Origin: Suillus spraguei
Taxonomy: Eukaryota; Basidiomycota; Agaricomycetes; Boletales; Suillaceae
Length of the DNA: 64,000 nucleotides
Assembly (NCBI GenBank): GCA_016800925.1
Contig: JABCPU010000077.1
Coordinates: 62,001 to 126,000 of the forward strand
Direction: 5' to 3'
Of this stretch, positions 12,111 to 23,264 are shown one piece after another (within the stretch, counting starts at the first letter, position 1; every line of letters starts with the position of its first letter). The notes beneath the pieces were generated by a model. It made no database searches. It was not told the origin of the DNA and saw only the letters and a program-made list of their open reading frames with translations. The position numbers and the translations under genes were made by a program.

Positions 12111-13389
12111 AGGACAAGTCCCGGTATCAGATCTGTTGGTCGTTGCTCTTGGGGGGTTGATGACGTGACTTTCCATGAGCGACGCTAGTATGGGGGGTAC
12201 ATTTATTAATCCAAGTTAAGTTCTGTGTGTAATACTACTTGCTATAATCCACGCTGTTTCTCTATGGATTGCTGATGGGAATCATTTGTACTGGATACAT
12301 TCAGACTCGTTATCAAAAGGCATTAAGACGGAGCTGGGTACAGCAAACTCGTAACCCCATGCTACAACAAACAAAAGAGTCCCTAGAGCCTCCCAGACGT
12401 ATTGCCCGCTATTCAAACATTCCGCCTCAACGAAACTGGAAGAAAATTCATCCCTGGTGCTTCATGCTTCTGATATTGGGCGTCATGTTGCATCGCAATT
12501 CCTTGATGTTCACTTGCAGAGTTTTGTAAGGATATCAAACTCCAAATATTGATCCTGCTTCTCATCTTGAGCCCTATCTCCCCAAGTTGAGGAAGGCTTG
12601 TATGCACCGCCACCGCCATCGTCCGATCTCGAATATGGCTTTCTCTACCTGCGTCCTTTTGGTTCACTCCACCGTAGTGCTTACTTCATGAGTCAATGAA
12701 GAAATTATTGACCTGCGTGCCGCCCCAAGAATCTATGACTACAAACTGATACAAAGGAACGTGATCTTCTACCTACTCAAGCGGCTTCTTCCTAGGTACC
12801 GGATTCGGCACTGAGACTTCACCCTTCAGTATTTTGTCGACTCCCGAGGGTACTATGACAGAGGGTCCTCTCCGTCTTCAAGCCGCCAACGAAATCCTCG
12901 CCTGGGCATAATTCATGAATCTTGTTCGTTCATCTCGTGCGTGACGATATCGTCATCTACAACATGCTGCAATCGAAGATGTCGCCTAAGTAAGAGTAAG
13001 TTGCGCATAAAGCTTGGTCTCTGCGTGAACACCAACTCCCGAGAAATTATTCCCAGTCAGGAACGCCCTATGAGATATAAGCATTCGTAGGCCCACTGGC
13101 ATCATCTACACACCCGTTGTGCTGACGATACTCGACACTTTTGAACGGAGGTCGCATAGAAGGACCTGGAGGGCTTCGAGAGCGGCCAACATGAAGAAGC
13201 GAAACTGACGATAGAAACTACTTGTAGTATTCCCTACCAGATAGAACAAAGATGGTTGTTCGTTCTGAACCATGACAGGAACCACGAGCTGACACCACAG
13301 GAGGAACGTAAACCCAGTCCTGCAATAAGTTGAACCCAAGTACTAGCGCTCTCGCTACTTCCGGGTACGTTTCTCCTAACAGTACACGA
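12111..13389. other. No gene recognised; probable decayed sequence
   Basis: Only short frames with no plausible splice chain. One plus-strand frame (12269-12529) and one minus-strand frame (13339-13106) look superficially protein-like but match no family I recognise and have no paralog in the window. Confidence 0.35.
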
Positions 13390-15245
13390 AGAACATGGTT
13401 CGTATGACGGCGGGAGCAGGAATCGCAGGAGACCTTCGAGATTACGGATTTCAGTTACCGCAGTTCCCTATTGCTCAGTAAGTTGCCTACACTCCACTGC
13501 CGCATGATCAGTAGTAGGTCGGTCAGCGCTGCAGGCAGAACCCTGAGCGTTAAACAAGCACTTACTGAGGCACAAAAACTTGTGAGCTACGTTGAGGTTT
13601 GTCTTCAAGTGGATTCCTCGAGCGAGGCCAGCGACCATTACTGGCCACGGCCCTATTCCATGAGTTGGACTGCGTGTCACTGCGGATAGCACGTGATGCT
13701 GCATATATAGGCAGTGATCTAGAACTGAAGGCAGCGGCAGTTTCGCACCGTAGAATTATCGATGATCGTGTTGCCAAATGACCGTCAAGAAGGTCGAAAC
13801 ATGTGTTGTAGGCCTTCAGTGCAGATACATGACTGTGCTGCCTGTGCCTCAGTTATGGGTTGCTCCAAGTCTGGTGCTCTCTAAAGTGAGTGACAGATCA
13901 GCTGACTTGCTTTGCACTCGATAACGAGGCAAGTAAGCTTCCTGCAATCACACACAGCTGAAATATCTACTCAGTCACAGTGAAGGCGAAACCTCCTACG
14001 AGTCTCGGCAGTCGAATGACCTCCTTGACATCATCATTCTTCCGAGTTTGCGTGGAATGAGAGCAGAGTACTGAGACTAAATTGTGAAGAGTTGCATGGC
14101 CATATGGATGGCCATACGGCCTTAACAATAAATCGCGACATAGATCGATGATCTTGTTGGGATTCTCACCGATGTCCAATTTGTCATATCTTATTTGGAG
14201 TGGAAGGGCAAGGGTATTAAGGGTGTCATGAGATGAATTCCCGGGCAGCCGCAATGTCAATGCTTCGCGGAGGAGGCCGATAGCCCTGTTCATATCATCA
14301 ACGCCACCCCGTTGGCTGAAACGCATGCGGAAGCGCCCCTCCCGGTTGCCCAACGATACACCACGAGATTTGTGCCAGACAGGGTGCAGGTGCAGCACTT
14401 CTCCACACAAATAAATGGCCTTCTCGAGGTTATGAGGCTTTCCTTGGTGACCAAAGCGAGATCGGAATGAGACGGTCGAGTCGTTCAGGTAGCTAACACG
14501 ATCAGAATGTCCCTCGGACCACAGAGAAACGGCCTCACAACGACGCTGTATGCATTCCTCTAAATCATCAATCAGGTGAGAGACTGTTTTGCTTGTTATG
14601 TATTCGGTATGCCGTACGTGTCTTTGTCTCGAGTAATCTTGCAGTCTACTGTGGACTACGGTTGACGTTCCATAAGGCAGTACGGCTCACATTAAGCAGT
14701 GTGCTGTCCCGATTGTCGCAAGAGTGCACAACACTAGCCTTCAGCGTGAAGGAAGAACAGACACTACGAACGAGGGGAAAGGAGAGATCTACCAGATGTT
14801 AGTAGAAGTGTGTGAATGAGAAGTTGGTTACTCGCTGAAATGCTTATCTCCGTGATCGAGTAGCTCATCCCACGTCGCTTCGCATTCTCCGATGACTTCC
14901 CCATTGCCCAGCATCCGATCGAGCTCGAAAGATGCCCTGATGTCCAGTGACAATGCATGTGACGCATCTAATTGCCTACAAACAAGGATCAGTCCTCGAG
15001 TCGCATTCCATGAACTTCACGAAGTCGCGGTATCGCCCCACGCTGCAGATTTGTCGGATGATGAGACTTTGATGGCTGATTTTCAGAAGTCAGTATTGAT
15101 GAACATATAAATATCGGTACTTAGAAGATTTTTTCCGCAGATAACTGCAGATATAGCGTGAGGATCACGAAACGGATAAGAAGGCAATGATGTGGTGTAA
15201 CTCACTTTCGAATTTGAAGAATTGGCCTTCCAAGCTACTTGGCAT
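13390..15245 (-). pseudogene. Decayed C2-TPR-CHAT paralog (CHAT domain lost)
   Basis: This is collinear with the intact gene at 7345-11009. It has the same start (MPSSLEGQ at 15245), the same C2-like exon remnants (DELLDHGD equivalent near 14845-14870), and TPR blocks such as LRYDKLDIGENPNKIIDL near 14160-14200. It ends in the segment before the CHAT domain (plus-strand equivalent of 8450-8820 at about 13405-13750). The frame is broken by stops and frameshifts throughout. Nothing matching the ACHG or SACHT segments follows downstream, so the catalytic part is missing. It lies in the same orientation as the parent, consistent with an old tandem duplication. Confidence 0.85.
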
Positions 15246-15874
15246 GATGAAGATCGAGGATGAGCTGAGGTAGGCGGATTGGGTCGCTTCGCGAATCGAA
15301 ATTTCTGTTTCATCTGATATCAGATCAGCAGTGAACGTTGCTCGTTGATGGCCGGTCAGATTCAACCCATGATCCAGGTCCGAGTGTGTGTATTTTCTGA
15401 AGTCCACACTGTTTTTTTCTGAGCTGGGAATGATGAGCAATTCCGGGATGCATGGAGCACCGTACGTAGTTGATTCAGATTGTGCAGTGCAACGTCAGCA
15501 TCCACTATCCAATTGCGAAAAAGTCCAATTTTATCCATCATCTCCGATATTCAGAGGGACTCATGCGCGAAATGGCCGCCATTCGCACATTGAAAGTCGA
15601 GTAGCTTTCCTGTGTGAGATCGGCCGCCTTTGCATATTATCCAGCTTGTAACTTGGTTTATGCAGTGATCTGCGGCGCTATTAAGTGTGCCTTGCCAGTG
15701 AATCGGCCGGTAAAGTTTACTTCCTGATATGGTGTGATTTGAAGAAAGAAGCACAGCCACCACTGACCACACTGTTTGAGGCTGTTGGACTTGCAACGAG
15801 AAACGTTCAGTTCAGTCTGTGACAGTCTGTCCTCATCGTGTGCAACGGTGAACTCGTCGTTTTAGCGTAGGCAA
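15246..15874. other. Intergenic between CHAT pseudogene and PIP5K
   Basis: No coding sequence is supported. It contains the divergent upstream regions of the pseudogene (minus) and of the kinase gene (plus). Confidence 0.5.
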
Positions 15875-18345
15875 ATGGCCAACCGCGTTTCAATCCTGAC
15901 CGCGAGCGAGCCCAACTCAGCACTGGATCGACAATCAAGCTTGGTCTCATCCCCAGCCACATCGTTCGTAACAGCGCCTTCGCCGACGACGACAATCTGC
16001 CCAGACATGGATCACACTCACACTCAAATTCACATAGTAGAAGTAACAAGGAACTCGGTTCACCTTCACCCACCAAAACCATTGCCCAACATCCCCCGGG
16101 AGGATACAATCGGTCCACCTCCGCCTTCTCCTCCAGCCAGCGTGGACGAGTCACCTGACAATATATCATCCTTATTCCCAGTAAGACTCTCCAAGTCAGA
16201 CCCACTCCCGAAAGGCATAGAGTCAGACATCGATGTAGAGTTGGAAACAGCCACCATAAACAGCCAGCGTACACAGGACCGCCTTCACCGTGCTTCCACA
16301 GAGACAAAACTCTCTGTTAGAGTCCCCAAAGTCTCCCAGACGAGCAGCTATGCCCAAACTGCTAGTACATCCAGGAGCCAGCAACCAGATGGTCTCCTCC
16401 ACCCACCCGTTCGTCCTGTACGCCGCAATACGACAGGCTCTGCACGCCGTCCTCATCCACCTCCATCCGCATATGTTGCAACCGGAGAACTGGAAGATGA
16501 CATCCAGATACATGCAGAGCAGATTCGCCGTGAAAGAAAGCGAAAACAGGCTGCCGAAGTTGCAGCAGCAGCAGTCGTCGAAGTGGCTCAGAAACAGGAC
16601 GAGTATCCCTTGGTAGGCAATTTAATAGGAGAGGACCACGCAAATTACGTCCTTATGTATAACATGCTCACGGGCATCAGAATAGCGGTGCGTTTCCAAT
16701 TTTTCTATGTACGCAGGCTCTAACTCCACGCAGGTCTCACGATGCCAGGCAAAGATAAAACGACCCCTCACTGAGCAGGATTTTACAGCAAGGCATAAAT
16801 ACTCTTTTGATATGTACGTATCCCCTATCTGTTTAGCATTCCAAACTCACACACCCCCAGCGTCGGGAACGAACTCACTCCCTCCGCGAGATATGACTTC
16901 AAATTCAAAGACTATGCCCCTTGGGTCTTCCGCGAACTCCGCGAAGATCACTTCTCTTTGGACCCTGCAGATTACCTACTCTCCCTCACATCTAAATATA
17001 TTCTCTCCGAACTCACCTCCCCAGGCAAAAGTGGCTCTTTCTTTTACTTCTCCCCGCGATTATCGCTTTATCATAAAGACCATACGACATGCAGAACACA
17101 AGTTCCTCCTTCGCGTTCTCCCCCAGTACTGGGAGCACGTCAAAGCGAACCCTCATACTTTATTGAGCCGGTTTTATGGACTTCATCGCGTAAAGCTTCC
17201 CAGGGGACGAAAGATTCATTTCGTGATTATGAACAATTTGTTCCCGCCTCACAAAGACATTCACGAATCTTACGATCTCAAAGGGAGCACCGTTGGGCGT
17301 ATTGTACCACCTGCGAAACTGGAGCAGAATCCTCGCGCAGTGCAGAAGGATCTGAACTGGATCGATAGTAATAGGGTGTTGGAGCTTGGTCCCGAGAAAA
17401 GGGCTCTTTTGACGGAGCAGTTGAGGAGGGATAGTGAGATGTTGAGGGATCTTGGGGTCATGGATTATAGTTTACTCGTTGGGCTTCATTGGGGGAACAG
17501 GGGGAATAGGGAGAATGTGAGAGGGAGCACGTTAAGGGTATTTGAGGTTCGTCCAGCGTTTCCTCTTATATTCATGCCCTTACTAACTAACTCGCGTGCA
17601 GCCCTCAGTCCCACCCATCCGACGCAAAACCACGCAGACGAAAGACGGGCGGTCCCCTGAAGCGATAGCTATGCGTCGAATTATGCGAGCATCTGATCCG
17701 CACCAATTAGGGACGACACTCGATCTCCCGGATTCGCCTTCTCCATCAATGCAAACTGTTGCGCCGTCTACACCCGCCCACTCCCAACGCACGCGTCCGC
17801 GTTCCGGTTCCAAGAGTACGAACAACGCAAATTCGGGTGCGAATGGGAACGGAATTACGCAACAAGTTCACCCGATATTCCAAACCCCACCACATCCATC
17901 TCATCCTCTCCACCAATCTCATCCTCTCCACCAATCTCAGCCTGCTCAGCCCCCTCAACCTCAACCTCACCATCAACCCCCTTCGCACACACCCTCGCAG
18001 CAACCCCACCCTACTCAAGATCGCGACCACTTTCTCTTCTACCAAGACGAAGGAGGCCTCCAAGCGACAGATGACAGCAATGAAGAGATGGATGTCATTT
18101 ATTATTTGGGAATCATTGATATTTTGACCCCGTATGGGGGGTTGAAGAAGTGTGAGCATTTTTGGAAGGGGTTAAGCGCTGATCGGGTGAGTTGGTTTTT
18201 TTGTCCTTTTATTCCTCGGTAACTCACCTTTTAACAGCACAAAATCAGCCCAGTCCCACCTTCTGAATACGCGGACCGATTCTTTGGATTCATGAAAGCT
18301 ATCATGCGTGGAGGGGAGGGTGGGGCACGGTTCAAGGCTGAGTGA
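15875..18345 (+). CDS. MSS4: Phosphatidylinositol-4-phosphate 5-kinase (one apparent frameshift)
   Basis: Makes PI(4,5)P2 from PI4P at the plasma membrane. The five-exon model is 15875-16687, 16734-16813, 16861-17546, 17602-18186 and 18238-18345. A disordered Pro/Ser-rich N-terminus (~240 residues) precedes the PIPK domain. Conserved motifs follow in order: [62 protein letters not shown] and [15 protein letters not shown] Gln/Pro/His-rich insert (about 17870-18020) splits the C-terminal lobe, as is common in fungal PIP5Ks. One base too many in the CCCC run at 17052-17055 switches the frame between FYFS and DYRF; exon 3 is 686 bp where the phases need 685. Everything on both sides is conserved, so a sequence error is the simplest explanation. 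With one C fewer the protein would be about 756 residues. Confidence 0.92.
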
Positions 18346-19608
18346 TGTCCTTCATGTGTGTGGTGATTTGTAGTGTGGTGAGCGATGGATGGCTGATTTT
18401 TGCATGTAGGCCACGGCTGAATCACGCATTGGCGATGAATATACTGCCCCCTTATGATCATGGGCTCGGCGGGGCAGACGACACTTCGTTACACCGAATC
18501 ATGCGCGTCACGCATCATCCTTCAAATACGTTTTCCTCGTTCTGCTGTTGCTTCATCTGGAGAATCCGTGGACATTTGCGATGCATTGGAAATTGTACAG
18601 TCTCTTTCTCTCCCTTTTTGCTCAGCACGTTTTTTCGACCCATCCACACTCCCTCATGTTCTCTTACTCATGCACTTTTTATTTTCCGCATGTTTTCCTC
18701 TCATCCCACGACCGTTGCATTTCACATCAACTACATATTCTGTTTTTAAAATTTTTGCATGTTGATTTCTTCTCCATTTCCTTATTCCTTTATCCTTTTC
18801 CTCCTTGTTCGTGCATTATTTCCTTCTCGTCGTTGATGCGACTTAACTTTAATATCGTCATATGCTTAATCTAGTGCTCTGTCTCCATCCTACCCTTGCT
18901 GCGTATGAATTGTTTTTCGCTTGGAGGATGAGAGAGGGCACGTCGTATTTCTGATATCATTGCACGAGTACGATTTTCAAGCACATAATTGCACGCTCCT
19001 TTGCGCATCTCAATATTTACGCTCATTTCTCATCTTCAGCTCTTTCTCTCGTATACAGGTACACTTTCGTTCGGACACTCACCCACTCGTTGATCACGCT
19101 TCGTATCGTCCCCGTACATACTCACACTCGCCCGTTTCATTTTTTTCTTGCCTCTTGGACTATACTTGCTCGGGATGGATAGCGTTATTTATGATAAGTC
19201 TACATAGGTATAATTTATTATGGTATGCATATGGCGTTGTTTGACTTTGGGACGTCCGTCTTGAGTGGGGTATTATATGCCATCAGTGAACTGAGCCTGA
19301 GAAGGACATATATTGCCTTATATAGAGAACAATCACGAGGGCATCAGTATAATTCTGCTATGAGTTATCACATGGGTTTATGGAGGAAAGACAAGTTAAT
19401 CGACGTACGCAGGGTTTCAAACGACTCGAAATCAAGTGGTAGACGTGGTAAAAAGCCTCGTTCATGGCCGCCGAAACCAATGTCCTTAATTTGGCAAGTA
19501 AGTCTTGTCTTGCAAGCGCGATGATTTGTGCACAGATCCTTTGATTGAATTGGAAAAACTGCCTGAAAATACTGTGCTAGTATTGTCGTAAATTATATTC
19601 TATTTCAT
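18346..19608. other. Intergenic, no gene recognised
   Basis: A pyrimidine-rich PIP5K 3' flank (many CT/TTTC tracts around 18600-19150) and AT-rich spacer. Several plus-strand frames are open for 70-130 codons but have low-complexity Ser/Phe/His composition typical of CT-rich DNA and no recognisable domain. Confidence 0.5.
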
Positions 19609-19960
19609 TAGCACGCAAATTAGGGTTCTGGCGGCGCAAGCAACCTTTTGCGTTATTTGTTACTGCTCAGCACATAGTACTAGTACTACTGTTTACTATA
19701 AATTTGAATTTTGCCACTGCGACTCCAGGCTCTACATAGTCGTCAGGACTCTCCATTTTTTTCCTGGCCAGGTGTGCAGGAACTTTGGCGGACGTGCGCA
19801 TTACGTGACTTTTTATACCAAGTGCATCGACAAAACACCGACGATCATCAATTGACACATACACCTATTGATTCCACTTCGTAACTTGAACTTTGTTGTA
19901 CAACGCGATGACTACTAGCAGTATGCACATTCCACAGCGCACACCATCACCCAATTGCTT

Positions 19961-20276
19961 CTAATTATCGTTAATGGTGTAAGCCACTCCAGGCCTCACA
20001 ACCAAAGTCTTTGCGTCATTGCTAGAGGGCTTCAAGTTGGTCGAGTCCCTCAATACGAAGGCCACCTGCCAATTGCTTCGTGCCCAGGTGTCGCCCTGGC
20101 CTGGCTTGATATCGAAGAATGAAGTACTCCCATTCTCGTTGTCAGCGGTGATGCGCACAGAGATCGTGTATGAGCTCTTGTTTTCGATCCGAATCTCCGT
20201 GCCCGCGACTACCGGTGTACCCAAAATGATTATTAGAGACTAGCTGTAAACCTTTGAACGCACCTGCGACAGACAT
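19961..20276 (-). CDS. Small orphan protein (86 aa), left-arm copy
   Basis: Two exons: 20276-20264 (ATGTCTGTCGCAG) and 20208-19961. The 53-55 bp intron has a GTGCGT donor, a CTAAT branch-like site and a GGTAG acceptor. The open frame extends upstream of the intron junction only from a non-ATG codon, so the spliced start (MSVAVAGTEIRIE) is preferred. The 86-residue product has no signal peptide or membrane segment. It is rich in alternating hydrophobic/polar residues (IRIENKSSYTISVRIT, WQVAFVLRD, TLVVRPGVAYTI), suggesting a small beta-sandwich. I do not recognise the family. A TATA box lies 155 bp upstream of the ATG. It is transcribed outward from the inverted duplication. Confidence 0.72.
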
Positions 20277-20430
20277 TGTGTGTAGTAGTGAGAAGATGTG
20301 AAACAAGTGTTCGACGCAGCAATAAAGATCCCTGAGGAATGAATCAGAAAGGAGGACAAAATAAACCAGGGCTTGGACTCACTCAGAGTAATCGAAGGAG
20401 CGATAGGGAAAATACTAGAGACTCGTCGCG

Positions 20431-20438
20431 TATTTATA
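20431..20438 (-). promoter_or_regulatory. TATA box of left-arm orphan gene
   Basis: TATAAATA on the minus strand, 155 nt upstream of the ATG at 20276 and perfectly conserved in the other arm. Confidence 0.6.
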
Positions 20439-21078
20439 CGCATGAACCTGAATGAATTCTTTCGGAGCTCGCATTCAAAGCTGACATATTCTTCAAGTTA
20501 TTGTTCGGTGGGCTTTGGACGATCCCCTTAGGGTCATGGCCCAGACGATCAGATGTCGGCGAAGCACTGGCAGCTGACCTTAGTAAAAGAGGGGGTATGT
20601 AACGCACCTTTGGAGCACTGATCATCATGAAGGCTCATCGAGATTGAGAGTCAGATCCGAACATGGTAAATGGAAGCATGACGGGGACTACTTACGTCTC
20701 AGGCGTTGCCTGACTGGCACTCACACATGTTCCAGGGTGCTGGACAGTGTTAGTTACGAGCACATTTCATGGTTGAATTATGATGTCGCATTTGAAGCCA
20801 TAGTTAACAGCTGCATCGGCTCGTCGACGAAATCACGATCGACCCCGGATCCGCAGTACGACTGGTCCAACGACCACGTAAGTAACCGCCATGATGGTGA
20901 ATTGTGAGGGCGATATTGTGCGACGTGGCTATCTATGACTCACGTTGAGCTGTGGATTGCGCAATATTGCCACCTCCTTTAGTGGGGCTCTAGACTCGGT
21001 GGAATTGAATGTGTAGACTATACCCTGGTACCGCTCCGGCTCCCAATATTTGTTACGATTCGAGTGACGTTATTTAGT

Positions 21079-21790
21079 AAAGGTTAGACCCCGCAAACTG
21101 TGCCGGAGAAAGGTACGAAACTTTTTCATTGTCATTGTCCTACTCAGTCATCTTCGCTCCTGCTCCTTCCTGGTACCCGCGGCCTAGTTGTTGTGCCGTT
21201 GCGCGGTCGCTCAAATTTTTCACGTCCACGCCAAGTTTTAGCGCCACTGCGCCAGATCTGAGGCCCATCCTGAGTCATCGCGCTCGCAGTCAACATCCAG
21301 CCCTCTCTCATTACTTCTCCTGGCCCGCAACTCTACCTCGTACACCCTACATAGTGCATACATGTTCCTGTCATTGGTAGTGAAAATTTTATATTGCATC
21401 CTCATCTTACCCAGACATGTTGATTCATGATTAAATTTCATCATATGTCACAGTATAGTACAAAACGTTGTCAAGGATATGCTATACTTCATGGAAGAGG
21501 GTGGTAGATGTGAGGGATACCAGGATGAAGAAGTCAAAAAAATGGTACGGAATGCGCTCGACCATACGTGTAGTGGCAGTCACTCCATCGTGCTGAGCGT
21601 CGATGTCTGTAGATTGTGGGAAGTGAAAGCGCACGGAGTGGTTGAGAGACATTCATGGGCATAAAGGTTAGGAAAAACGGCTGAGGATGTTTTGCGCAAA
21701 GATCGTGAACTCGACAAGTGGGACAACGAAGGCATGTGAGTAGGACAATAAGACATAGAAAAACTTCACAGTTTGCGGGGTCTAACCTTT
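21079..21790. mobile_element. Candidate MITE-like palindromic element in the duplication spacer
   Basis: Perfect 24-bp terminal inverted repeats (AAAGGTTAGACCCCGCAAAC plus TGTG) lie at 21079-21102 and 21767-21790. Imperfect inverted similarity continues inward (TTATTGTCCTACTCA-like sequence near 21131-21150 and 21735-21752). The ~712-bp interval encodes no recognisable transposase. No convincing target-site duplication was found, so it may instead be part of a larger degenerate palindrome. Confidence 0.45.
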
Positions 21791-22392
21791 CGTCACAAGC
21801 TTGCTAGCCGATCTATTTCGGAATGATGACAGGTTAGTCCAAGTGTAACTTAAATAGTTAGCATATAGTTAACAGTCACATATTGATATTTGTTTTTGCA
21901 TTATGCGTATGTCTTTGATAGCGAATCATCATGGCTTACAGGATAGAACTTCAGCCCTCAGCTGCCAGTCAGTCTGCTGTACAGTCATGAACCATTGTAT
22001 TAAATTCCGGTTATTGCATGCCGGTATTCGGTATTCAATTTGCCCCGGATCTTCATGGCCCACCCCTCTTTTATGTTAACTATTATTTACGTTAACATCA
22101 AGTGACAAAACTTGGACTCGGGCAACGCCTGACAGTAGTCCCCGTCATGCTTCCATTTACCATGTTCGGATCCGACTCTCAATCTCGATGAGCCTTCATG
22201 ATGATCAGTGCTCCAAAGGTGCGTTACATACATAAAACACAAGATACCCCTCTTTTACTAAGGTCAGCTGCCAGTGCTTCGCCGACATCTGATCGTCTGG
22301 GCCATGACCTTAAGGGGATCGTCCAAAGCCCACCGAACAATAACTTGGGGAATATGTGAGCTTTGGGTGTGAGCTCCGAAAGAATTCATGCG

Positions 22393-22400
22393 TATAAATA
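22393..22400 (+). promoter_or_regulatory. TATA box of right-arm orphan gene
   Basis: TATAAATA lies 155 nt upstream of the ATG at 22555, the same spacing as in the left arm. Confidence 0.6.
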
Positions 22401-22554
22401 CGCGACGAGTCTCTAGTATCTTCCCTATCGCTCCTTCGATTACTCTGAGTGAGTCCAATCCCTGGTTTATTTTGTCCTCCTTTCTGATTCATCCCCCAGG
22501 GATTTTCATCGCTGCGTCAAACACTTGTTTTACATCTTCTCACTACTACACACA

Positions 22555-22870
22555 ATGTCTGTCGCAGGTGCGTTCAAAGGTTTACAGCTAGTCTCTAATA
22601 ATCATTTTGGGTACACCGGTAGTCGCGAGCACGGAGATTCGGATAGAAAACAAGAGCTCATACACGATCTCTGTGCGCATCACCGCTGACAACGAGAGGG
22701 GGAATACTTCATTCTCCGATATCCAGCCAGGCCAGGGCGACACCTGGGCACGAAGCAATTGGCAGGTGGCCTTCGTATTGAGGGACTCGACCAACTTGAA
22801 GCCCTCTAGCAATGACGCAAAGACTTTGGTTGTGAGGCCTGGAGTGGCTTACACCATTAACGATAATTAG
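22555..22870 (+). CDS. Small orphan protein (86 aa), right-arm copy
   Basis: Paralog of the gene at 19961-20276 with the same structure: exon 1 22555-22567, intron 22568-22622, exon 2 22623-22870. The proteins differ at about six positions (AGTEI versus ASTEI; NENGSTSFFDIK versus NERGNTSFSDIQ), and the rest, including the C-terminus GVAYTINDN, is identical. Both frames are intact, and exon 2 changes are mostly substitutions, suggesting that both copies are retained as coding. No family was recognised. It is transcribed divergently from its twin. Confidence 0.72.
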
Positions 22871-23264
22871 AAGCAATTGGGTGATGGTGTGCGCTGTGGA
22901 ATGTGCATACTGCTAGTAGTCATCGCGTTGTACAACAAAGTTCAAGTTACGAAGTGGAATCAATAGGTGTATGTGTCAATTGATGATCGTCGGTGTTTTG
23001 TCGATGCACTTGGTATAAAAAGTCACGTAATGCGCACGTCCGCCAAAGTTCCTGCACACCTGGCCAGGAAAAAAAAGGAGAGTCCTGACGACTATGTAGA
23101 GCCTGGAGTCGCAGTGGCAAAATTCAAATTTATAATAAACAGTAGTACTAGTACTATGTGCTGAGCAGTAACAAATAACGCAAAAGGTTGCTTGCGCCGG
23201 CAGGGCCCTAATTTGCGTGCTAGCTGTAAACATACCAAGAGATCCCGAATACGTAAAGTTCGGT

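Larger units (their letters stand above)
19609..20710. repeat. Left arm of large inverted duplication
   Basis: The reverse complement of this ~1.1-kb stretch closely matches 22131-23222. The match runs from TAGCACGCAAATTAGG at the outer edge to AGGCGTTGCC at the inner edge and covers a complete small gene with its promoter. Differences are scattered substitutions and a few small indels; for example, the right arm has about 17 extra bases near 22230-22247. Confidence 0.93.
22131..23222. repeat. Right arm of large inverted duplication
   Basis: Inverted partner of 19609-20710. The arms are separated by about 1.4 kb, and the palindrome centre is near 21.42 kb, close to the centre of the inner 21079-21790 element. 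Confidence 0.93.

Noticed and set aside
13106..13339. Possible CHAT remnant after the TPR pseudogene
   Set aside because: The frame (LAALEALQVLL etc.) shows no resemblance to the CHAT segments of the intact gene when compared block by block.
18548..18874. Plus-strand open frames of ~100 codons downstream of PIP5K
   Set aside because: CT-rich low-complexity sequence gives chance Ser/Phe/His-rich frames; no start context or domain.
22967..23164. 65-codon frame conserved in both arms of the inverted duplication (also 19864-19667)
   Set aside because: It has no ATG start, and its conservation is explained by the recent duplication of the whole segment.
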